From Candidatus Aminicenantes bacterium UBA6072 (lineage in GTDB: Bacteria > Acidobacteriota > Aminicenantia > UBA2199): a stretch of 64,000 bases of DNA. Under the pieces are notes generated by a model that had not been told where the DNA came from, ran no database searches, and saw only the letters and a list, made by a program, of their open reading frames with translations. The stretch is taken from NCBI GenBank assembly GCA_002436105.1, contig DIXU01000020.1, positions 310,001-374,000 on the forward strand. The letters are read 5' to 3'. A program made the translations under genes and the position numbers. Shown here in pieces: positions 25,061 through 50,033 of the stretch (position 1 is the stretch's first letter; every line of letters begins with the position of its first letter).

Positions 25061-27721
25061 TCAAAAAATGATTTCCATCCCCAGCCTGGCCGACATGGGC
25101 GGGAAATAGGCGGTGGGATGCATGTAGAGCGGATTGGGATCCGTCTGCTTGCCAAATTCATCCACGCCGTAATAATGCCTTTGCTCGTAGGTTACGGGCG
25201 TCCTCCGGCTGCCGATGTGAAAGAGATCGAGGATGATCCGCGGGGCGATCTTTTTCCCGATCACGTTTCTCATCTCGTATCCGACCCGGATATTGAGGTC
25301 GGCGATCGCTGGCGTTCTTCCGGCGGTGCCTCTCTGGGTCAGGAACTTCCACCAGCCGTAAACCTGGGTCTGCGTTCCCAATTCACTGAGGGGCGTGCCG
25401 CTCTGCCATAGAAAAAAGGTTCCGATGGAGAGCCCGAAGGGGAAGCGGTAGTAACCGAAGATCTTGAAGACGTGGGGCCGGTCATTCGGCAGAAGCCCGG
25501 TGGCAAGAAGCACTTGCTCCGGGGAATCAAAGTACCCGGTGACGTTCGACCGATAGTCGCCCATATCCTGGGCAAACAGGCCGGGATAGTTGCCATAGGA
25601 ACGGGAAAGGGTATACGAGGCGGAAAAATCGAAGTACTTCCCTCCGGATTTCTGGAACGTCAGCTGCAGGCCGAGGTATTCCCGCTCCATCTTAGGCGTG
25701 TCTTCGAGGGGAGGGCTCCCGGGGTTTCCGACGTAGAAGTTCCCGTCAATGGGGTTGAACCCGTCCTCGATGGCGTTCCGCAGATTGCGGTAGATTCCCA
25801 AGGCGCCAAATTTGTATTTGCTGTTCAAGGCCCGCTCATAGCCCAGCGTGAACTCGTCATAGTGCTGGCCCTGGAGCCCCATGATCTCCTGCTGGATCTT
25901 GCCGCTGGTCGGGTAATCGCTTCCGCCTGAAGGGTCCAGCCGCGGATCATGATCATACACGATCCAATGCCAAACGGCGCCCTCCCGCATGTACATGGTC
26001 ATGAGATAGGTGGATAACTCCCCGTAGAAGCGGCCGAATGAGCCGAAGATCCTGCTGACGCCGATCCGGCCGGGCTGGAAGACGAAGCCGATCCGCGGCT
26101 GAAATTCGTCGGTGATCTCCTGGCTGACCTTGCCATCCGATCCGACAAGGAATTCCGCGCTCCAGCGCAGGCCGAGATTGAACTGCAGGCGCTCGCTGGC
26201 CCTCCAGGAATCCTGCGCGAAGAGGGCCGGGATGCGGTTGCGGACGATCCCGTTGCCGCTGAAGGGCTGGAGAACGTACTGATCCTCCGCGAAGCGCGCC
26301 AACAGATTCTGGTCTGTGTAGGAATCCAGCTTGTTGTTCCGGTATTCGAAGCCGGCCTTGAAAATGTGATCCCCAAGCACCAGGGTTCCCTTGCAGGCAG
26401 CGGTAGTTTGAAAACTATCTCCATCCGTTTCACCCCAATGGCCTCCGGATATGATCCCACCGGAAAAGGCGTCCCAATAACAGAGCTCGTTTTTTCCGCG
26501 TTCCGTGGCCGGTCCGATCCTGTTGCGCCTGATGTTTTGGGCCAGCGAAGCTTCCAGGAAGAAGTTCCTGCTAAACACGTAGTTGCCGCTGGCCATGAAG
26601 TTATATCCGCCTTCGGTGATCCGGGTGAGCATGGGATCCGGATTCAAGGCGGATGCTACGGTCACGAATAATGGCGTGCTGATGGAGTAATGTTCGGCAG
26701 GATCTCCGATCACCGTAAAAACGAAATTCGCTTTCGCAGAGGGCTGCCAGGTCAGTTTCCCGGCAAAAATGTTCTGGGTCAATTTATCCTCGTGGTACGT
26801 AAGCCCCGGAATAAGGACATTCTCCCGCTTGACGATCGGATTAGTTGCTACAAAAAACCAGAGCTTGTCGCGGACGATCGGGCCGCCCAGGCTCAATCCA
26901 ATGTCGTATTGGGCGAACTTTCCCGTGCTTGGCTCCAGTTCCGCGCGGATCGCCGTTTGCGAAAAGTTGTTGTTGGTAAAAAAGCCGAAGAGCTGGCCGC
27001 TGAATTCATTCCCTCCCGAATAGGTCACGGCATTGACCAGCCCGCCCATGGAGCTGCGGTACTGGGCCTCGTAGCCGCCGGCCTTGACTTCGATCTCCTT
27101 GACGAAATTGTAGGGCAGGCTGGTGTTCTTGTAGCGCATATAGGGATCGGAGACGTCGATGCCGTCGATGGCATACATATTGTCCGAACCCGAAGCGCCG
27201 GAGACATTGACATCATCACCGTAAGCGCTGGCATTGGCTCCCGGGAGTATGGACATGACGCTGCGGTAGTCCCGGGCCACAGGAAGATCCTTGATCGTGC
27301 CCGCGACCAGGTTCGACCCGACGGCCGTGGAAGTCAGGTCGATGAGCGGGGGCTTGCCGTATACATCGATCTTGTAGGCCTCCATGGCCTTTGATCGTAG
27401 CCGTATCTCCCCGAGGAATGCGGTTCCCCCCAGCCTGACCCTGACGTTCTCCAACTCAGCATCCTGGAATTCCACTTTCTGTAACTTGACAGTGAAGTCG
27501 CCGCTCGGAAGTGCGAAAAAGCGAAAGTAGCCACGGCCATCGGTATGGGACTCGCGAATGCCCTGCATGCCTGTGCCCGAGACGATAACCCGGACCCCGG
27601 CCAGCGGCAGTCCTTCGGAATCAAGGACGCGGCCCTCCATGTTGCCCGTGACTTCCTGGGCCGCGAGGCTCAAGGAGAGAAGCAAAAGCATCCCGACCAG
27701 GGACGCCCACTGTTTCGCCAT
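25061..27721 (-). CDS. TonB-dependent receptor with N-terminal carboxypeptidase-regulatory-like domain
   Basis: 886 residues from the ATG preceded by GGAAAGGAGGGCACC; an upstream in-frame ATG at 27742 is less likely. Signal peptide MAKQWASLVGMLLLLSLSL. CarboxypepD-reg domain with VTGNMEGRVLDSEGLPLAGV, plug with MYAIDGIDVSDPY and GGYEAQYRSSMGGLVNAVTY, then a barrel ending RLGMEIIF. It is a clear paralogue of the receptor at 19385-22051 (same plug signature AGGYEA-YRSS-GG, same barrel landmarks such as GLQGQHYDEFTLGYER). It lies between two kinase-SUMF1-hydrolase fusions. Ligand unknown; the pairing suggests receptor and kinase act in the same process. Confidence 0.88.
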   Translation of the reverse strand: MAKQWASLVGMLLLLSLSLAAQEVTGNMEGRVLDSEGLPLAGVRVIVSGTGMQGIRESHTDGRGYFRFFALPSGDFTVKLQKVEFQDAELENVRVRLGGTAFLGEIRLRSKAMEAYKIDVYGKPPLIDLTSTAVGSNLVAGTIKDLPVARDYRSVMSILPGANASAYGDDVNVSGASGSDNMYAIDGIDVSDPYMRYKNTSLPYNFVKEIEVKAGGYEAQYRSSMGGLVNAVTYSGGNEFSGQLFGFFTNNNFSQTAIRAELEPSTGKFAQYDIGLSLGGPIVRDKLWFFVATNPIVKRENVLIPGLTYHEDKLTQNIFAGKLTWQPSAKANFVFTVIGDPAEHYSISTPLFVTVASALNPDPMLTRITEGGYNFMASGNYVFSRNFFLEASLAQNIRRNRIGPATERGKNELCYWDAFSGGIISGGHWGETDGDSFQTTAACKGTLVLGDHIFKAGFEYRNNKLDSYTDQNLLARFAEDQYVLQPFSGNGIVRNRIPALFAQDSWRASERLQFNLGLRWSAEFLVGSDGKVSQEITDEFQPRIGFVFQPGRIGVSRIFGSFGRFYGELSTYLMTMYMREGAVWHWIVYDHDPRLDPSGGSDYPTSGKIQQEIMGLQGQHYDEFTLGYERALNSKYKFGALGIYRNLRNAIEDGFNPIDGNFYVGNPGSPPLEDTPKMEREYLGLQLTFQKSGGKYFDFSASYTLSRSYGNYPGLFAQDMGDYRSNVTGYFDSPEQVLLATGLLPNDRPHVFKIFGYYRFPFGLSIGTFFLWQSGTPLSELGTQTQVYGWWKFLTQRGTAGRTPAIADLNIRVGYEMRNVIGKKIAPRIILDLFHIGSRRTPVTYEQRHYYGVDEFGKQTDPNPLYMHPTAYFPPMSARLGMEIIF

Positions 27722-27755
27722 GGTGCCCTCCTTTCCGGTCATCTCTGCACTCTGC

Positions 27756-30734
27756 TCATCGTTTCACCGAGCCCAGGAACCTGTCGAGCCAGGCCAGAGT
27801 CTCCTTGATGAGCTCGTTGCGCGGGATGTAGTGGTCCGAATCGTAGACTTTCTGTTCCTTTTGGTTACTCGGCGTGCCTAATCGCTCGAACATGAGCCTG
27901 GCGTTGGTCTCATATGGAAAGAATAGGTCATACTTGCCGTTGAGCATTAATGTGGGGGTTTTCACCCGCGTGACATAGTTCATCTGGTTGACTTCGGGGC
28001 GGATGGGGCCGGACCCAAAAAAATAGATAAAATAACCCCCGTTCTGGAGAATGCCAGCCTTGAGTCGCTGATCCAATGCCATGACAATGGGCCCTGTCCA
28101 GGCACCTTCGCTGTACCCCATGTAAGCAAGCCTTTGCTGATCGATGTCGGAGCGGGACTGCAGGTAGTCAAGGCAGCGGAAAAGATCCTTGATTTTCATG
28201 ATCAGCCATTCACTGAATTCGCGTGTGGAGCAATCGCTATCAATGACCTGATAATGAACCCAGTCGCCGCGCTCGAATGTCCCTTTCAAAACCGGATAAA
28301 GGACGGCGCGGCCGTTCTTGACGATGAAGGAAAGGAACAGGTCGAATTGAAAATCCTTTTCCAGGTTATCACTGGAAGCGGCCGAATCAACGGCGGAGCC
28401 CGGGTAGAAAATGACCGTCTGAAAAGGAGGCCGGCTGTTCCTGGGCAGGAAGAGGTAAGCGATCACCCTTTCGTTGCCATAGGCGGCAGCGAATGTGACC
28501 TTCTCCTGGATCCAGTCCCTGGAGTTTTCTTTCCTCCATGCCAGTCGGGCATTGAGAGCGCTCTTGTCGTAAAGGAACAGTTCTTTGTAGACCTGAAAAA
28601 CAGCGTCTTCTGCCGGTTTCATCTTCTCAAGATCATGTTCTTCCTGGGGTTGGACGGCAGCAAAAGCCGATCCGGGAATCATCTTTTTATCAATATACTG
28701 GGCGCAGCGAAACCCTGTCCTGGGGGAGCGTTCGAATGGCGAAGCCTGGTTCAGGTAGGCGAACATGTAGGTGGCGTCGTCCCAGGCGCCGCCGCGGACG
28801 GCCCGGCCCTGCGAGGTCTCGTTCCAGCACCATTCGCGCACGTTTCCGGCCATGTCGTAGTTGTCGAAAGAGGTCATGCCGGCAAAACTGCCCACCCCGG
28901 CCGGGCCCCGGCCCTTGAAATTGCTCAGGGGGGCAAGCAAGGAGATATAGTTCCACCAACCCGGCGTTGAGGTGAACTCTCCACAGGCTATGCCCCAATG
29001 ATGGGTGGTGGGCAGGTTCTTGCCCGCCCATTCGGCATAGGCGGCGGCTTCATGCCAGCTGATCCCGGAGACCGGGAAATCGTCCTGACCCTCGGCATAA
29101 TCCCCGGCCTGCCATCCAGCCGGCCCGAACCTTCCGGTCTGGTCCACGAAACCCTTGAGCGCTTCCTCTTGGCTCAGTTCTTTTCCCTCTTTGATGAATG
29201 GCTGCTTCCAGAATTCATTTTTATGGTACCCGCCGCTGTCGACGAACTCCTTGAACTGCCGATTGGTCACTTCAAAGCGGTCCATGAAAAAGTCACCGAT
29301 CCTGCCGATGCCCGGAACATCCTCCATGCCCTGGACTCTGACCATGCCGGCCGGAAGGCTTCCCGTTTTGTCCAGCACCCTCATCATTTCGGATGGAACA
29401 AATACCCATTTTTCTTTCCAATCAAGAGTATGGGAGGTTGCGGCGGCAAGCACGGTTTCGTACCCTTCTTTTTCCATCTTCCAGCGGAAAAAGCCGATGG
29501 GCAGCCTGATCTTTTCGATGGGGGATATGCCAAGATATTGCCATTCGGCTTGCGGATCGCTGTATCCCTTGATGAAGACCTTGGCACCGGCTGGGTCGGT
29601 CCTGATGGACAGCTTGAATGCGATCTTGGAGAGGATGGAAGCAAGCTTGGGATCGGCCGGGATGTACTTCTCCGCCTCGATCGCCAGCTTGCAGGCGGCA
29701 GCGTATTTTTCGAAGCCGGCCTCGACCAGTTGCTCGATCCGGGGCAATAGCTCATATTTGGCCCGGCGGATATTGGCCTGCTTCTGGAAATACAAGTAGG
29801 CGGCAGCCGTGATCACAACGATGACCAAGAGGGCGGGGACTACGATCTTCGGCTGGAAAATAAAACGCCTGAAGTTGAAGGCCACCGTTTCCGGAGCTGT
29901 GATGCTCCGATGAAACTGCTTCAATTCTTTCAGTAATTCGTCCGCTGATTGATAACGGTTCTCGGGACGCTTGGCCAGAGCCTTGCGCACAATACGTTGC
30001 AAGTCGTCAGGGATGTCGCTCCTGATTTTTGAAACCGATTCCGGCTCCTCGTTGATCACGGCGTAGAGCACGGCCTGGTCGTATTCGCCCTTGAAGGGGA
30101 GGGTGCCTGTCAGCATCTCGTAAAGGATCACCCCCAGCGACCAGATATCGGTGCGCTGGTCCACCTCCTTGCCCATGGCTTGCTCGGGAGACATGTAGGC
30201 CACGGTGCCCAGGGTGGTGCCGCTCTTGGTCAGCCGCGTCAGCCCCTTGAGCTTGGCCAGGCCGAAATCCACGATCTTGGCCACTCCCTGTTCGGTGATC
30301 ATGATGTTGGCCGGCTTCAGGTCGCGGTGGACGATGCCCTTGGCGTGGGCGGCGGCCAAGCCTGAGGAGATCTGCATGGCAATGTCGAGAACCTCAGGAA
30401 TCGGTATACGGTTTACGGTGGACGGTGAACGGTTGACGGCGATCAATTCCTTCAATGTGTGGCCTTCGACATATTCCATGGCGATGAAGACCTGGCCCTC
30501 GTGCTCGCCGATCTCGTGGACCGTGATGATGTTCGGATGGTTCAGTGCCGCCGCAGCCTTGGCCTCGTGGATGAAGCGCTTCCTCTCCTCCTCGTCGGCG
30601 CTGAACTGCGGCGGCAGGAATTTCAGCGCCACCTTGCGCTCGAGCTTGGTGTCCTCGGCCAGGTAGACCTCTCCCATGCCACCGCTGCCGATTTTTTCGA
30701 TAATCCGATAATGAGCAATCAACTGTCCGATCAT
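27756..30734 (-). CDS. Kinase-PEGA-SUMF1-alpha/beta hydrolase fusion
   Basis: 992 residues, paralogous to 22062-25043. Kinase domain with [13 protein letters not shown], Lys38, HRDLKPAN and DFG near 156. Transmembrane helix about 297-317 (VVPALLVIVVITAAAYLYF). PEGA-like part IRTDPAGAKVFIKGY, SUMF1-like part with VTNRQFKEFV, FPVSGISWHEAAAYAEWAGK, YDMAGNVREWCWNE and RGGAW. Hydrolase with GYSEG elbow, acid in KYDLFF and SDHYIP histidine. The CxxxxC of catalytic formylglycine enzymes is absent after RGGAW. The ATG overlaps the stop of a 30-codon kinase remnant (ATGA). The first ~270 residues are almost identical to the other fusion, suggesting recent duplication or gene conversion. Confidence 0.88.
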   Translation of the reverse strand: MIGQLIAHYRIIEKIGSGGMGEVYLAEDTKLERKVALKFLPPQFSADEEERKRFIHEAKAAAALNHPNIITVHEIGEHEGQVFIAMEYVEGHTLKELIAVNRSPSTVNRIPIPEVLDIAMQISSGLAAAHAKGIVHRDLKPANIMITEQGVAKIVDFGLAKLKGLTRLTKSGTTLGTVAYMSPEQAMGKEVDQRTDIWSLGVILYEMLTGTLPFKGEYDQAVLYAVINEEPESVSKIRSDIPDDLQRIVRKALAKRPENRYQSADELLKELKQFHRSITAPETVAFNFRRFIFQPKIVVPALLVIVVITAAAYLYFQKQANIRRAKYELLPRIEQLVEAGFEKYAAACKLAIEAEKYIPADPKLASILSKIAFKLSIRTDPAGAKVFIKGYSDPQAEWQYLGISPIEKIRLPIGFFRWKMEKEGYETVLAAATSHTLDWKEKWVFVPSEMMRVLDKTGSLPAGMVRVQGMEDVPGIGRIGDFFMDRFEVTNRQFKEFVDSGGYHKNEFWKQPFIKEGKELSQEEALKGFVDQTGRFGPAGWQAGDYAEGQDDFPVSGISWHEAAAYAEWAGKNLPTTHHWGIACGEFTSTPGWWNYISLLAPLSNFKGRGPAGVGSFAGMTSFDNYDMAGNVREWCWNETSQGRAVRGGAWDDATYMFAYLNQASPFERSPRTGFRCAQYIDKKMIPGSAFAAVQPQEEHDLEKMKPAEDAVFQVYKELFLYDKSALNARLAWRKENSRDWIQEKVTFAAAYGNERVIAYLFLPRNSRPPFQTVIFYPGSAVDSAASSDNLEKDFQFDLFLSFIVKNGRAVLYPVLKGTFERGDWVHYQVIDSDCSTREFSEWLIMKIKDLFRCLDYLQSRSDIDQQRLAYMGYSEGAWTGPIVMALDQRLKAGILQNGGYFIYFFGSGPIRPEVNQMNYVTRVKTPTLMLNGKYDLFFPYETNARLMFERLGTPSNQKEQKVYDSDHYIPRNELIKETLAWLDRFLGSVKR
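30402..30440. repeat. Heptamer array inside a kinase gene
   Basis: GGTTTAC, GGTGGAC, GGTGAAC, GGTTGAC units on the plus strand, in frame, same loop position as in the neighbouring kinases. Confidence 0.85.
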
Positions 30735-30819
30735 GTTAGGCTATAGGCAGCGGGGACGCAGACGCAGCCTCCGGAGCCGATCTTCTCCAGAATACGGTAG
30801 TGGGACACGGTCCGGCCGA

Positions 30820-30823
<4 letters not shown>
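30731..30823 (-). pseudogene. 30-codon remnant of a kinase N-terminus
   Basis: Open frame [19 protein letters not shown] (the first 19 residues of a kinase of this array up to the glycine loop) followed by 11 unrelated residues and a stop. Its ATG overlaps the stop of the upstream kinase (30820) and its own stop overlaps the ATG of the downstream kinase (30734), so both ATGA couplings survive. The simplest reading is an internal deletion that removed nearly all of a tenth kinase. It may still serve as a coupling leader peptide. Confidence 0.8.
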
Positions 30824-35684
<4,861 letters not shown>

Positions 35685-35688
35685 GGTT

Positions 35689-35769
35689 TTACTTTTGGTG
35701 CCATGGAGATTTGCCTCCACGCCTGATCCTTTTCAGGATGCGGTAGTTGGAGACGGCTCTGCCGATCAT
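35689..35769 (-). pseudogene. 26-codon remnant of a kinase N-terminus
   Basis: Frame MIGRAVSNYRILKRIRRGG, then seven residues and TAA. The first 13 residues match the kinase start, after which the glycine loop is degraded. Its ATG lies four bases after the stop of the upstream kinase (35774) and its stop lies four bases before the ATG of the next kinase (35684). This is the second scar of a lost kinase in the array. Confidence 0.75.
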
Positions 35770-35773
35770 GGGC

Positions 35774-46886
<11,113 letters not shown>

Positions 46887-46890
<4 letters not shown>

Positions 46891-48209
46891 TCCCTCCGGA
46901 CCACCACCAGGGTCATGTCGTCCATCTGCGGCTGGCCGGCGGCGTGGCGGCTCACCTCCTGCAGGATTTTCTCGATCAATTCCGCGGCCGAGGCGTCACG
47001 GTTGGCGGCGACCAGTTCGGATATGCGGGCTTCGCTGAATTCCTCGTCCGCATGGTTCACCGCTTCGCTGATGCCGTCGGAGAAGACGATCAGCCGGTCG
47101 CCGGGGAGCAACTCCACCGTGGCTTCCTCGAAGGGGAATGACTCGAGGCAGCCCAGGGCCAGCCCGCCTGCGCTCAGGCGCAGGGGCTTGACGCCGTCCC
47201 GGATCAGCAGTGGGTAGTTGTGGCCGGCGTTGCAGTAGTGCAATACGTGATCCAAGGTGTCGAGACAGCCGAAGAACATGGTGGCGAATTTTTCCGGGCT
47301 GGTGCTGCGGAAAAGGAGGGTGTTGACCTTCTCCAGGCAGGAGGTCGGCGAGGTGCCGGCGAGGGCCTGGCCGCGGATGGCTGCCTGCAGGTTGGCCATG
47401 AGCAGGGCCGCCGGCAGGCCCTTGCCCGAGACGTCGCCCAGGCAGAACGCCAGCCTGTTTTCTTCCACGGCCAGGAAGTCATAATAATCGCCCCCGACCT
47501 CCTTGGCCGGCACGCTCTTGCCGGCGATGTCGTAGCCGGCCGGGCGCGGCGTTTCCTTGGGCAGGAGGTTGCCCTGGATATCGCGAGCCAGGTTCAGCTC
47601 CTCCTGGACACGCAGCAGGGTTTTTTCCTTTTCCGCCAGGCGGGCGTTCTCGATTACCTGCGCCGACTCGCTGGCGATGATGGAGAGCAGGCGCTGGTCG
47701 TCCTCGCTGAACCCCGCCTCCGCTTTCTTGTTGAAAACGGCGAGCAGGCCGGTCATGCGCCCCTTGCAGACCATGGGCACGCACAGCAGCGAATGCACGG
47801 AAAAAATATCGCCGGCCCCGGTGGCGAAGCGCGGGTCGCTGCCCAGGTCGTTGATCCGCAGCGGCGAGCGATACCTGAGCATCCAGCCCGCCAGCTGGTC
47901 GTCGAGGCGGAAGGGGAGGCGCTTGTGGCTGGTGTCGCCGACGCGGCACAGGGTCTGGAACGGCCTTTCCTCCTTGTGCTCCTCCAGGAGCAGCACCGCC
48001 CCCTGTTCGGCGCGCAAATGGGGCACGCAGCGCTGGGTGATCAGGTCGAGGATCTTTTCCAGCGCCAGCGTGGAATTGATGGCAATGGCGATCTCGTTGA
48101 GGATCCCCAGCTCTTCGACCGCGCGCTGCAGGCGCAGGTTTTCCCTGCCCAGGCGCCGGTTTTCCTCAAGGAGGTCCTTCCCCCCGCTCTCCGGGTCCTT
48201 GCGCTCCAT
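46887..48209 (-). CDS. GAF-domain SpoIIE/RsbU-type PP2C phosphatase
   Basis: 440 residues from the ATG preceded by GAGGGG; the frame extends upstream to 48263 but overlaps the promoter. A coiled-coil lead (about 10-45) is followed by a GAF domain about 50-200 and a second coiled segment, then the SpoIIE phosphatase from ~235: DIQGNLLPKE, VGGDYYDF (metal Asp), LGDVSGKGLPAALLMANLQ, CNAGHNYPLL, LIVFSDGISEAVN and the final QMDDMTLVVV. RsbU-like enzymes dephosphorylate STAS antagonists; a STAS and an RsbW-like gene lie just upstream. It is also the first gene of the kinase run, so it could reverse kinase action, though SpoIIE phosphatases normally target STAS proteins. Confidence 0.88.
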
Positions 48210-48234
48210 TTTCCCCTCTTTCCCTTTGTCAATG

Positions 48235-48263
48235 ATTTTAACGATTAAAAAATAAAATAGCAA
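48235..48263 (-). promoter_or_regulatory. Sigma70-type promoter of the phosphatase-kinase operon
   Basis: On the minus strand TTGCTA (48263-48258), 17-bp AT-rich spacer, TAAAAT (48240-48235), about 25 bp before the phosphatase start. It could drive the whole run down to 16318. Confidence 0.65.
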
Positions 48264-48302
48264 CTTCCGGCCGGCGGCATGGCCGCCCCATAGTCCGAAA
48301 AG

Positions 48303-48332
48303 CTGATAAATGACCGTTTATCGGTATTTTTT
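48303..48332. terminator. Hairpin with T run between the STAS gene and the phosphatase operon
   Basis: Stem CTGATAAA / TTTATCGG (one G-U pair), loop TGACCG, followed on the plus strand by TATTTTTT and on the minus strand by CTTTTC. It may partly end the rsbW-STAS transcript before the phosphatase promoter. The 187-bp gap around it holds no other gene. Confidence 0.4.
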
Positions 48333-48396
48333 AACTGAAGATCGGCAAGGGGATATGGCCCCGAAAACGGAGAAGCAGGGGAAAAAGCCCCTTGCC

Positions 48397-48729
48397 CTAG
48401 GCCCCGGCGCTGAGGGCCGAGTCCAGGTCGAGGAAGATGGGGAACAGCTTGTCGAAGCCGGCGATGGCGAACACCTCGGCGATGCGCGGCGAAAGCCCGC
48501 AGAGGCGCAGCGTGCCCTCCTGCTTGCGGATCAGCTTGAGCAGGATCAGCAGCGCGCCCAGCCCGGCGCTGCCGATGTACTCCAGGGCGGAGCAGTCGAC
48601 CAGGACCCGCGACTCGCGCTTGCCGAGCTCCTGCAGGTAGTCCTTGAGGGTTTCGGAATTCAGCGAATCGACCCGGCCGCTGACTGCCAGCAGGGTGAAT
48701 GAGCCGACCTTGTCTTCACGGATGTTCAT
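48397..48729 (-). CDS. STAS-domain anti-sigma-factor antagonist
   Basis: 110 residues from ATG 48729, whose codon overlaps the stop of the upstream ATPase gene. Classic SpoIIAA/RsbV fold: FTLLAVSGRVDSLNSETLKDYL, then VLVDCSALEYIGSAGLGALL with the phosphorylatable serine in GSAGLG near residue 57, and LCGLSPRIAEVFAIAGFDKLFPIF. The unphosphorylated form would bind the RsbW-like partner. A longer frame opens at 48954 but lies inside the ATPase gene. Confidence 0.9.
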   Translation of the reverse strand: MNIREDKVGSFTLLAVSGRVDSLNSETLKDYLQELGKRESRVLVDCSALEYIGSAGLGALLILLKLIRKQEGTLRLCGLSPRIAEVFAIAGFDKLFPIFLDLDSALSAGA

Positions 48730-49166
48730 GTGCGTTTCTCCTCTTCGGCCAGGCGCTTGATCAGGATCAGGCGGTTGCCGGACTTGCGCCGCTGGTAGCG
48801 GACCTCGTCCAGCAGCCGGCGCACCAGGTGGATGCCCAGGCCGCCGGGCCGGCGCTCGGCCAGGGGCGCACCGGTGTCCACCTGCGGGGCCAGCAGGGGG
48901 TTGAAGCGGCGGCCGTCGTCGTCGACCTGGATGCGGATACGATGCCGGTCGCACTGGAGCCGGACCGCGATCTGGTGGGTGCGGTCGTCGGCGAAACCGT
49001 AGCGGACGATGTTCGTGAACACTTCTTCCAGCGCCAGGTCGATCTTGAACCCGATGTCGGGATCGATGGCGCGGCTGCGGCAGAAGCGATCGACGACGGC
49101 ATGCAGGCGCGGCAGCGCCGCCAGCGAGCTGGCGAATCTCGCTTCCAGGTCCCCTTCCGCCTTCAT
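48726..49166 (-). CDS. RsbW/SpoIIAB-like anti-sigma ATPase (HATPase_c)
   Basis: 146 residues from the ATG with GGGAG nine bases upstream. N box LALEEVFTNIVRYGF (Glu and Asn in place), G1 box VDDDGRRFNPL, G2 box GGLGIHLVRRLLDEV. These are the ATP-binding and kinase motifs of serine kinases that phosphorylate STAS antagonists and hold a partner such as a sigma factor. An earlier ATG at 49187 falls inside the promoter -10 box and is rejected. The product probably controls either the sigma factor encoded divergently at 49349 or another target. Confidence 0.85.
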   Translation of the reverse strand: MKAEGDLEARFASSLAALPRLHAVVDRFCRSRAIDPDIGFKIDLALEEVFTNIVRYGFADDRTHQIAVRLQCDRHRIRIQVDDDGRRFNPLLAPQVDTGAPLAERRPGGLGIHLVRRLLDEVRYQRRKSGNRLILIKRLAEEEKRT

Positions 49167-49185
49167 GTTACCATCTCCCTGAGCC

Positions 49186-49194
49186 ATTATAGCA
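49186..49194 (-). promoter_or_regulatory. Extended -10 promoter of the rsbW-STAS pair
   Basis: Minus strand TGCTATAAT (49194-49186) is an extended -10 without a good -35. Transcription would start near 49179, before the ATG at 49166. Confidence 0.5.
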
Positions 49195-49226
49195 TATTCG
49201 CGGACTCAGGAAAGAAAGAGGCGGGC

Positions 49227-49256
49227 TTGACATTTGCGAAATGGAGTCCCTATAAT
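49227..49256 (+). promoter_or_regulatory. Strong sigma70 promoter of the sigma factor gene
   Basis: Consensus TTGACA (49227-49232), 18 bp, consensus TATAAT (49251-49256), about 93 bp before the ATG at 49349. Confidence 0.8.
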
Positions 49257-49348
49257 CGGACCAACAAGAAGGGCAGGGGGATGCTTCATTGCAGGAAAGG
49301 AAGCCGGTCGGGGATGACCGGCTTCCCGGCCGAGACGGCCGGCGCATA

Positions 49349-49909
49349 ATGAACCCGTTGGCGGAAAAGTTCTATTTGTTCATCCGTTCATCCTTCGCCC
49401 CCAGGCAAAAGGCCGAGCTCTATGAATACATCTGCCGGAATTACCGGCGGCGCATCGAATTCTACGTCAGCCAGGTCATCTCACGCGATCATCCGTATTA
49501 TCAGGATGTCTGCCAGGAAGTGATGATCAAGATCTACAACCACCTGGGCACATTCGACCCGCTGCATTCCTTCAAGGCCTGGATATTCAAGATCGTCCGC
49601 CACCAGTGCCTGGACCTAGTCAAGAGCAAGGAGGAAAGGCAGCGCAAGCTCTGCCAGGGCGATCCCGACCTCATCGGCTGCGGAAAGGCGTCCGATCCCG
49701 AGCAGAGATTCCTGCAGCACGAGCTGCTGGAGCGTATCGACCGCGTCGTCTCCGGCCTGCCGCCGCTGGAGCGCGAGATCTGCTACCTGCGCTTCTATGA
49801 GGGCCTGAAGTACCGTGAGATCGGCGACATCGTCGGGCTGGACGTCGAGGCGGTGAAGGCCAGGATCCATTCCCTGAAGGTCGACTTGCAGCGGCGGCTG
49901 AATCGCTGA
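49349..49909 (+). CDS. ECF-like sigma-70 family RNA polymerase sigma factor
   Basis: 186 residues from the ATG at 49349; a TTG at 49289 would add 20 low-complexity residues. Region 2 is seen in YYQDVCQEVMIKIYNHL and FKAWIFKIVRHQCLDLVKSKEERQ; region 4 in LPPLEREICYLRFYEGLKYREIGDIVGLDVEAVKARIHSLKVDL-type sequence (key: REIGDIVGLDVEAVKARIH helix-turn-helix). There is no region 3. It is transcribed away from the rsbW-STAS pair and is followed, 124 bp later, by a membrane repeat protein behind an ECF-type promoter. Confidence 0.88.
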   Translation: MNPLAEKFYLFIRSSFAPRQKAELYEYICRNYRRRIEFYVSQVISRDHPYYQDVCQEVMIKIYNHLGTFDPLHSFKAWIFKIVRHQCLDLVKSKEERQRKLCQGDPDLIGCGKASDPEQRFLQHELLERIDRVVSGLPPLEREICYLRFYEGLKYREIGDIVGLDVEAVKARIHSLKVDLQRRLNR

Positions 49910-49917
49910 TTTGTTTC

Positions 49918-49942
49918 AACATTTTCCCCTGGCCGTCGTCTA
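49918..49942 (+). promoter_or_regulatory. Candidate ECF-type promoter AAC-N16-CGTC
   Basis: AAC (49918-49920), 16 bases, CGTCTA (49937-49942), which matches the common ECF pattern of AAC at -35 and CGTC at -10. It lies just after the sigma gene and before the repeat protein, with no sigma70-like boxes there. Likely read by the sigma factor just upstream; this is an inference. Confidence 0.45.
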
Positions 49943-50033
49943 TATAGGCAGGTGAGGAGAGGCAATGAAGATCGAACGCGAACTGAAAAAATATTATGAA
50001 TTTAAAATAAATATTAAGGGGGAGGTATCCACT

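Noticed and set aside
35685..35720. GTG start giving 12 extra residues to the kinase at 33291
   Set aside because: The extension lies over a kinase remnant in another frame and the MIGxxxxHYR start at 35684 agrees with the other kinases; not fully excluded.
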